Positions 58,804 through 64,000 of a DNA stretch of 64,000 nucleotides are shown piece by piece. This DNA is from Acidimicrobiia bacterium. GTDB taxonomy: Bacteria; Actinomycetota; Acidimicrobiia; Acidimicrobiales; Aldehydirespiratoraceae. Position numbers and translations under genes: made by a program. The stretch spans positions 1-64,000 of the forward strand of contig JAJEJB010000040.1 of NCBI GenBank assembly GCA_022828135.1, read 5' to 3'. The stretch's first letter is position 1, and every line of letters starts with the position of its first letter. The notes beneath the pieces were generated by a model. It did no database searches and had not been told where the DNA came from. It was given only the letters and a program-made list of their open reading frames with translations.

Positions 58804-60728
58804 TGGCGACTCGATCGTTCGTGGCCGCATGGACCGGGAACCGACGGCGCGAGGCCGGCCTGCTGTTCCCCAGCCTGCAGCGCGACGTCGCCTTCCCGCT
58901 GGCCGGCGCGGTCGTGCTGTTCGCGGCCTTCGTGGGGGCGGGACTGCTGTACACGCTGATGGTCGAGGGCGCGTCGGCCGAGAAGCTGATCACCGCGATG
59001 TTCATCGACGCCATCATGGTGATCGGCATCCAGATCTACGTGGGCAACACCGGAGTGTTCTCCTTCGGCCACATCGGCTTCGGGGCGGTGGCCGGGTACG
59101 CCTTCGCCCTCTTCGCCATCGCGCCCGACGACAAGTACACCCGCATACCGAATGCGCCCTGGGGACTGGCCGACGTGGAGATGGGGCCTCTGCCCGCGAC
59201 CGCGGTGGCTCTGGGGGTCACGCTCATTGTGGCCGTGATCGTCGGGATCGGCCTGGGACGGTCCGGGGCCCGGTCGGGCTCGGTCGCGCCCACGGTCATC
59301 ACCCTGGCCCTGCTGTTCTTCACCCACGAGGTAGCCGCCAGCTGGAACGAGTTGACCGGGGGGGAGCGAGCCGGGCTGACGTTCGGGATCGGAGACACGC
59401 TCCAGACCCGCACGCCCATCTATCTCGCACTGTTCGCGGCCATCGTGCTGGCCCTGCTGTTCGCCCGTAGCAGCATCGGACGGCTGAACCAGGCCGCCCG
59501 CGAGGACAACCTCGCGGCTCGTGCCATGGGCATCAACCCCGTCGTCCAGCAGACGATCGCGCTGCTGCTCTCGGTGGCGGTGGTCGCGGTCGCCGCCTCG
59601 CTGCGGGTCTACGAGATCGGGAGCCTCCTCCCGGAGTTCTTCTTCTTCCAGTACACGCTGCTCACGCTGGTCATGCTCGTGGTGGGCGGTCGCAACGGCG
59701 TGACCGGTGCACTCCTGGGCGTGGGGGTCATCACCGCGGTGCGCGAGAGCGCCCGACGCATGGGATCCGACGGCTATGAGATATTCGGCCTCGGACTCGA
59801 CGGGAACCTCGACTGGGTGTTCCGCGAGGGGCTGCCGACTGTGCTGCTCGGCCTGGCCATGGTCGTCTTCATGATCTGGCGCCCCAACGGTGTGCTCGAC
59901 GACTGGGAGGTCGACGCCTGGCTGTGGCGCCGCTTCATCCGCCAGAAGCCCCCCGCCGCGGCGGTCGCGGCTCCAGAACCCGACGCCCTCGATCTCTCCG
60001 CCAGCGAGGTGACGGTGGAGTTCGGCGGCTTCCGGGCTCTCGACGGCGCCTCGATCGAAGTCTCCAACCGCGAGATCGTGGGGCTGATCGGCCCCAACGG
60101 CGCGGGCAAGACGACGCTGGTGAACGTGATGACCGGCATGGTGGATCCCACCTCCGGGGAGGTGCATCTCGGCGAGATGGGGCTCACGTCGGAGCCTTCC
60201 CACGCGATCGCCCGCGCCGGCCTGGTCCGGACATTCCAGAACCTCAGGCTGTTCTCGTCGCTCACCGTGCGGGAGAACGTGGAGGTGGCCGCGCTCATGG
60301 CGTCGGTCCATCGCAACGGCGGCACCCGGGCCGACATCGACGCCATCGTGGCCGGCGCGGGCCTGTGGGAGCAGCGCAACCGCCGGGCCGGCCAGCTTGA
60401 CTACGGGAACTCCCGGCGGCTGGAGCTGGCCCGGGCCGCAGCGGCCGCGCCCGCCTTCCTGCTGCTCGACGAGCCGACCAGCGGTATGAGCGACACCGAG
60501 TCGCTGGCCATGGTGGAGAGCGTCAGGCGCATGGCTGCGGCTGTAGGTGCCGGGGTTCTGGTGATCGACCACGACCTCAACTTCATCACCGGGATCTGCG
60601 ACCGGGTCTACTGCCTGGATCAGGGCCGGATGATCGCCATCGGCACGCCGGACGAGGTGCAGGCCGATGCGGCGGTAAAGGCTGCGTACCTGGGCGAGGC
60701 CGCGCAGCCGGGCGAGGACCGGACGTGA
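58803..60728 (+). CDS. LivM permease fused to LivG ATPase
   Basis: The 641-residue fusion has a LivM-type permease, about residues 1-370 (IYVGNTGVFSFGHIGFGAVAGY, ARAMGINPVVQQTIALLLS, GGRNGVTGALLGVGV). A linker rich in Ala/Pro follows near 375-390. The C-terminal LivG-type ATPase has Walker A GPNGAGKTT near 430, the signature YGNSRRLELARA, and LLLDEPTSGMSD. GTPDEVQADAAVKAAYLGE is the LivG end. Permease-ATPase fusions of this system are seen in other bacteria but are less common than separate genes. The 3' end carries a 17-bp tandem duplication. Confidence 0.9.
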   Translation: MATRSFVAAWTGNRRREAGLLFPSLQRDVAFPLAGAVVLFAAFVGAGLLYTLMVEGASAEKLITAMFIDAIMVIGIQIYVGNTGVFSFGHIGFGAVAGYAFALFAIAPDDKYTRIPNAPWGLADVEMGPLPATAVALGVTLIVAVIVGIGLGRSGARSGSVAPTVITLALLFFTHEVAASWNELTGGERAGLTFGIGDTLQTRTPIYLALFAAIVLALLFARSSIGRLNQAAREDNLAARAMGINPVVQQTIALLLSVAVVAVAASLRVYEIGSLLPEFFFFQYTLLTLVMLVVGGRNGVTGALLGVGVITAVRESARRMGSDGYEIFGLGLDGNLDWVFREGLPTVLLGLAMVVFMIWRPNGVLDDWEVDAWLWRRFIRQKPPAAAVAAPEPDALDLSASEVTVEFGGFRALDGASIEVSNREIVGLIGPNGAGKTTLVNVMTGMVDPTSGEVHLGEMGLTSEPSHAIARAGLVRTFQNLRLFSSLTVRENVEVAALMASVHRNGGTRADIDAIVAGAGLWEQRNRRAGQLDYGNSRRLELARAAAAAPAFLLLDEPTSGMSDTESLAMVESVRRMAAAVGAGVLVIDHDLNFITGICDRVYCLDQGRMIAIGTPDEVQADAAVKAAYLGEAAQPGEDRT

Positions 60729-60745
60729 GCGAGGACTGGACGTGA
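60712..60745. repeat. 17-bp tandem duplication at the permease/GntR gene junction
   Basis: GCGAGGACCGGACGTGA (60712-60728) is repeated with one mismatch as GCGAGGACTGGACGTGA (60729-60745). Each copy ends in GTGA. The first forms the stop of the fusion gene, the second supplies the GTG start of the GntR gene. Before duplication the two genes probably shared one GTGA overlap. Confidence 0.8.
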
Positions 60746-61428
60746 ACGTCGAGTACCCGCCTGTCGATCCGGGGCGCCGCAGACGCGGCAGCCTCGCGGA
60801 CGAGGTCGTGACCTACGTTCGCGACCTCATCCTGGCCGGGGCACTCAAGCCGGGCACCAAGATCGACCAGGACGCCATCGGCGAGGCGCTCGACGTGAGC
60901 CGCAGCCCGGTGCGTGAGGCCCTGGTGATCCTGGGGCGCGAGGGCCTGGTGGAGGTCACACCACGCCGGGGCGCATCGGTGGCCGATCTCTCGCCCGACG
61001 ACATCATCGACCACTACGAGCTGTTCGGGGTGGTGTCGGGAAGGGCCGCGGCCATGGCCGCGGTGTCGCTCAAGGACGATGAGATTGCCGAGCTCACCGC
61101 CATCCACGAACGCTTCGCTCACGACAGCGGCGAGGATCTCTCGGACCTGAACAACGCCTTCCACCGGGTGATCAACTCGGCCGCGCCCCGCCGGACCCGA
61201 TGGCTTCTGCGGCACCTGGTCCGTTCCGTGCCGTCCCGCTACTACGAGTTCATCGAGGGATGGGATGCGCAAGCCGTCCAGCATCACGCCGCCATCCTCG
61301 AGGCGATCACGGCGCGCGACGCCGACGGCGCTCGCCGAGCCATGGAGGAGCACCTGCATCAGAGCGGGATCGCGGCCGTGGAACTCCTGCAGCGCCACGG
61401 CTACTGGGACGGGGAGCCGGAGCAGTGA
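60742..61428 (+). CDS. GntR family transcriptional regulator (FCD type)
   Basis: The 228-residue regulator has a winged helix at about 15-85 (LADEVVTYVRDLILAGALKPG, DQDAIGEALDVSRSPVREALVILGREGLVEV) and an FCD effector domain with the metal/acid residues in AFHRVINSAAPR and QHHAAILEAITARDADGA. It likely controls the transporter and dehydrogenase genes in response to a carboxylic acid ligand. GTG 60742 lies in the duplicated sequence after the fusion gene; its stop overlaps the acyl-CoA dehydrogenase start. Confidence 0.87.
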   Translation: MNVEYPPVDPGRRRRGSLADEVVTYVRDLILAGALKPGTKIDQDAIGEALDVSRSPVREALVILGREGLVEVTPRRGASVADLSPDDIIDHYELFGVVSGRAAAMAAVSLKDDEIAELTAIHERFAHDSGEDLSDLNNAFHRVINSAAPRRTRWLLRHLVRSVPSRYYEFIEGWDAQAVQHHAAILEAITARDADGARRAMEEHLHQSGIAAVELLQRHGYWDGEPEQ

Positions 61429-62624
61429 CCGTCTCCGCGGTCTCGACGCTGCCCCACACCGTCGCAGCGGCCGAGGACTTCGAGATGATCCGCGCCGAGG
61501 TGCGGCGCCTGTGCGACAAGTACGGCAACGCCTACTGGCGCGAACTCGAGCCTGATCGCTACCCGGAGGAGTTCGTGGCCGAGCTGACCGAGCAGGGCTG
61601 GCTCGGCGCGCTGATCCCCGAGGAGTACGGGGGCGGCGGGCTCAGCCTGGCGGGGGCGTCGGTCATCCTGGAAGAGATCTCAGCCAGCGGCGGCAACCCC
61701 AGCGCCTGCCACGCCCAGATGTACGTGATGGGAACCCTGCTGCGCCACGGATCGGCGGCCCAGAAGCAGCGCTACCTGCCCCGGATAGCCGACGGGCGGC
61801 TGCGCCTCCAAGCGTTCGGCGTGACCGAGCCGGCCGCCGGATCCGAGACCACCGCCATCCGCACCCGCGCCGAGCGGGAAGGCGACACGTGGCGCATCAA
61901 CGGCCAGAAGATCTGGACGTCGAGGGCGCTGCACTCGGACCTGATGATCCTGCTGGCCCGCACCTCCCCGCCCGACCAGTCCGACGACCGCACGTCGGGA
62001 CTGTCGGTGTTCATATTCGAGTTGCGGGGCGCCGACGGGGAGTTGGTGCCGGGGCTGACCATCAACCCGATCCCCACGATGATGAACCACAGCACCACCG
62101 AGGTGTTCTTCGACGACGTGGTGATCGAAGGGGACGCCCTGGTCGGCACCGAGGGGATGGGGTTCTCCCACATCCTCGATGGGATGAACGCCGAGCGGAT
62201 CCTGATCGCGGCCGAGTGCATCGGCGACGGTCGGTTCTTCCTCGACCGGGCCAGCGAGTACGCCTGCCAGCGCGAGGTCTTCGGACGCCCCATCGGCCAG
62301 AACCAGGGAGTGCAGTTCCCGCTGGCCAAGGCCTACGCCAATCTCCAGGCCGCGGACCTGATGCGCTGGAAGGCGGCTGACCTCTTCGACCGGCGCGAGT
62401 CGTGCGGCGCGGAGGCCAACATGGCGAAGATGCTCGCCTCGGAAGCTTCGTGGGAGGCCGGCAACGCCGCGCTGAACACTCACGGCGGGTTCGGGTTCGC
62501 GGTCGAGTACGACATCGAGCGCAAGCTGCGCGAGACCCGCCTGTACCAGGTGGCCCCCGTCAACAACAACCTCGTGCTCGCATTCATCGCCCAGAAGTGC
62601 CTGGGCCTGCCCAAGAGCTACTAG
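61425..62624 (+). CDS. Acyl-CoA dehydrogenase family protein
   Basis: The 399-residue protein has an N-terminal helical domain, GWLGALIPEEYGGGGLSLAGA, the FAD-binding AFGVTEPAAGSETTAIRTRAE and INGQKIWTSRALHSD, and EREVFGRPIGQNQGVQFPLA. FDRRESCGAEANMAKMLASEA and THGGFGFAVEYDIERKLRETRLYQVAP close the family. It would oxidise an acyl-CoA with FAD. The region of the usual catalytic Glu (GTSE) reads PVNNN, so the base must be elsewhere, as in some subfamilies. GTG 61425 overlaps the GntR stop. Confidence 0.85.
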   Translation: MTVSAVSTLPHTVAAAEDFEMIRAEVRRLCDKYGNAYWRELEPDRYPEEFVAELTEQGWLGALIPEEYGGGGLSLAGASVILEEISASGGNPSACHAQMYVMGTLLRHGSAAQKQRYLPRIADGRLRLQAFGVTEPAAGSETTAIRTRAEREGDTWRINGQKIWTSRALHSDLMILLARTSPPDQSDDRTSGLSVFIFELRGADGELVPGLTINPIPTMMNHSTTEVFFDDVVIEGDALVGTEGMGFSHILDGMNAERILIAAECIGDGRFFLDRASEYACQREVFGRPIGQNQGVQFPLAKAYANLQAADLMRWKAADLFDRRESCGAEANMAKMLASEASWEAGNAALNTHGGFGFAVEYDIERKLRETRLYQVAPVNNNLVLAFIAQKCLGLPKSY

Positions 62625-62636
62625 CCGGACTGGGTG

Positions 62637-63599
62637 ATGAGAGCCATCGTTCTCGAAGCGTTCAACACGGAGCTCCGCTTCGTCGGTGACCACCCCGAGC
62701 CCACCCCTGCCTCGGAGGTCATCGAGGTCACCGCGTGCGGCGTCTGCCACTCCGACCTGCACGTGGTGGAAGGAGTGATCCCAAGCCCCCTGCCGCTCGT
62801 CCTCGGCCACGAGGTGACCGGTGTGCACCCGCGCCTGGGCCCGGTGATGGTCTACGCGCCGTGGGGGTGCCGATCCTGCGAGCTCTGCGCCGAGGGCGTG
62901 GAGATGATCTGCGTCGACGCCCGGGAGGCGGGCATTTTCTCCGACGGCGGGTACGCCGAGAAGATGCGGGTTCCCGACACCGACTACCTGGCGCCTCTCG
63001 GCGAACTCGATCCTGTGGTGAGCGCCCCCCTGGCCTGCGGCGGTCTCACCGCCTACCGGGCCGTGACGCAGGGTCTCGAGACGCTGCGCCGCCCGGGCCG
63101 TCGGCGCCGGGCGCTGGTGATCGGAGCGGGAGGCCTCGGCCAGTACGCCCTCCGGTACCTGCGGCTGCTCAGCGACGCAGAGGTCGGGGCCCTGGACCTT
63201 TCCGAGGCCAAGCGCGCCACGGCGCTCGAGCGCGGCGCCCACAACGCGTACGGACCGGGCGACGAGTTGCCGCCGTTCGACTTCATTGTCGACTTCATCG
63301 GCAGCGAGGCCACGCTGGCGGCCGCGGCAGGCGCGGTGGCACGGCTCGGGCTGGTGGCGGTAGTGGGGCTCTACGGCGGCCGGATCCCGTTCGGCTTCGG
63401 GGCGGTGCCCCACGAGGCCCGCTTCATGACCAGCGTCTGGGGCAGCCGAGCCCAACTCGACGAGCTGCTCGGACTGGCCGGGCGGGAGCCCTCGGTCCTC
63501 AATCCGGTGGAGACGCTGCCGCTCGAGGAGGCCCAGACCGCCCACGACCGGCTCCGGGCCGGCCAAGTCGAATCGCGGGTCGTGCTGGCCGTCGCCTGA
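62637..63599 (+). CDS. Zinc-dependent medium-chain alcohol dehydrogenase
   Basis: The 320-residue protein has the catalytic zinc site CGVCHSDLHVVEG with Cys and GHEVTG, the structural zinc Cys group WGCRSCELCAEGVEMIC, and VIGAGGLGQYALRYL for NAD. It is shorter than typical zinc alcohol dehydrogenases (about 340). It follows the acyl-CoA dehydrogenase by 12 bp and probably belongs to the same catabolic unit. Start ATG 62637, GTG 62634 also possible. Confidence 0.87.
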   Translation: MRAIVLEAFNTELRFVGDHPEPTPASEVIEVTACGVCHSDLHVVEGVIPSPLPLVLGHEVTGVHPRLGPVMVYAPWGCRSCELCAEGVEMICVDAREAGIFSDGGYAEKMRVPDTDYLAPLGELDPVVSAPLACGGLTAYRAVTQGLETLRRPGRRRRALVIGAGGLGQYALRYLRLLSDAEVGALDLSEAKRATALERGAHNAYGPGDELPPFDFIVDFIGSEATLAAAAGAVARLGLVAVVGLYGGRIPFGFGAVPHEARFMTSVWGSRAQLDELLGLAGREPSVLNPVETLPLEEAQTAHDRLRAGQVESRVVLAVA

Positions 63600-63640
63600 C
63601 TCGCGTCCACCCAAACGTCAACCAACCACTAGGAGCATCG

Positions 63641-64000
63641 ATGACCGACACCGAAGCAGCAGCCAGATTCCGGGAGGAGTGCGCAGCGGCCGGGGTGCAC
63701 ACCGTGGAGGTGGCCATCCCCGACACCCAGGGGCACCTCCGGGGCAAGCGGGTGCCCGTCGAGCGCTTCTTCGCCTCCGTGGCCGAGGACGGGGTGGCCA
63801 TCGCCGACGCCATCTTCATCATGGACGCCCAGGACGACCTGACCGACAACCCGTTCATCAACATGGACACCGGCTATCTGGACTGCAAGCTGATACCCGA
63901 CCTGTCCACGGGGCGGACGTTCACCCACCAGCCCGGCTACGCCATCGTCTTCACCGACGTGTTCGACGAGCACGGCCGACCGCACGAGCTGTCCCCCCGG
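63641..64000 (+). CDS. Glutamine synthetase-like protein (N-terminal part, cut by window end)
   Basis: The first 120 residues are visible and the frame runs off the edge. VHTVEVAIPDTQGHLRGKRVPVERFF is the beta-grasp opening of glutamine synthetases and gamma-glutamyl-amine synthetases (GlnA3/GlnA4, PuuA type), followed by DAIFIMDAQDDLTDNPFIN, typical of the amine-acting group. The visible DTGYLDCKLIPDLST block supports it. AGGAG precedes ATG 63641. With the Liv transporter and dehydrogenases this suggests amine or amide catabolism through gamma-glutamylation. The catalytic centre lies beyond the window. Confidence 0.82.
   Translation, partial: MTDTEAAARFREECAAAGVHTVEVAIPDTQGHLRGKRVPVERFFASVAEDGVAIADAIFIMDAQDDLTDNPFINMDTGYLDCKLIPDLSTGRTFTHQPGYAIVFTDVFDEHGRPHELSPR

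Noticed and set aside
58302..60572. A 756-codon minus-strand frame opposite the LivM-LivG fusion
   Set aside because: His/Gln/Glu-rich composition typical of an antisense shadow. The plus-strand fusion has all permease and ATPase motifs.

Overview
The window is 64 kb of very GC-rich DNA that looks like a free-living actinobacterium, most likely an uncultured Acidimicrobiia-type lineage. Supporting signs are a coenzyme F420 gene (cofC), three luciferase-like (LLM) oxidoreductases, a PAC2 protein, a P-type ATPase of mycobacterial CtpE type, many GTG starts and 4-bp ATGA/GTGA overlaps, and many genes starting 6-8 nt after a TANNNT -10 box (leaderless transcripts). The taxonomic placement is inference; no rRNA or tRNA gene was found.

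Layout. 1-2.8 kb: the end of a Calx-beta protein, a collagen-like Gly-X-Y segment, and a 651-aa membrane-anchored His-rich/cupredoxin/Cys-rich protein, bounded by two inverted copies of a dispersed repeat. 2.8-5.4 kb: two VOC proteins, a vapBC module with a perfect palindromic operator, and a Rieske/TPP-enzyme gene remnant. 5.5-9.2 kb: four translationally coupled ABC-2 type transporter genes. 9.2-31 kb: mostly housekeeping and accessory metabolism: enoyl-CoA hydratases, SDRs, a cupin, PAC2, leuA with a Leu-rich leader peptide and hairpins, LLM oxidoreductases, a coiled-coil M15 peptidase, DagK, a P-type ATPase, PIG-L, cofC, gpsA and the cobalt transporter pair cbtBA.

31-54 kb is the most remarkable part. 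It interleaves (a) members of the Nit1C/MSMEG_0565-0572 family set (glycosyltransferase, radical SAM, GNAT, AIR synthase-like, MSMEG_0572/Sll0783), (b) all three homologues of oxamate carbamoyltransferase (AllF/FdrA, AllG/DUF1116, AllH/DUF2877) plus carbamate kinase, (c) a cobalt-type nitrile hydratase with a His-tailed accessory protein and an AmiS/UreI channel, and (d) a phosphosulfolactate synthase (ComA) homologue followed by two aspartase/fumarase-superfamily lyases, as in bacterial coenzyme M synthesis. A TPP enzyme, an OsmC protein, a flavin disulfide-reductase-like enzyme and an XRE-cupin regulator complete it. Four transcription units share an upstream sequence at a similar distance from the start codon, so they may form a regulon. 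No nitrilase is present; nitrile hydratase may take its place. I infer a nitrogen-scavenging pathway for a nitrile-, amide- or ureido-type compound that ends in carbamoyl phosphate and ATP, possibly linked to a sulfonate product.

53-64 kb: rnhB, a small unknown protein, a VOC protein, thrH, then a branched-chain-amino-acid-type ABC transporter (lipoprotein with a long Ala/Glu-rich linker, LivF, LivH, and a LivM-LivG fusion) followed by a GntR regulator, an acyl-CoA dehydrogenase, a zinc alcohol dehydrogenase and the start of a glutamine-synthetase-like gene cut by the window edge.
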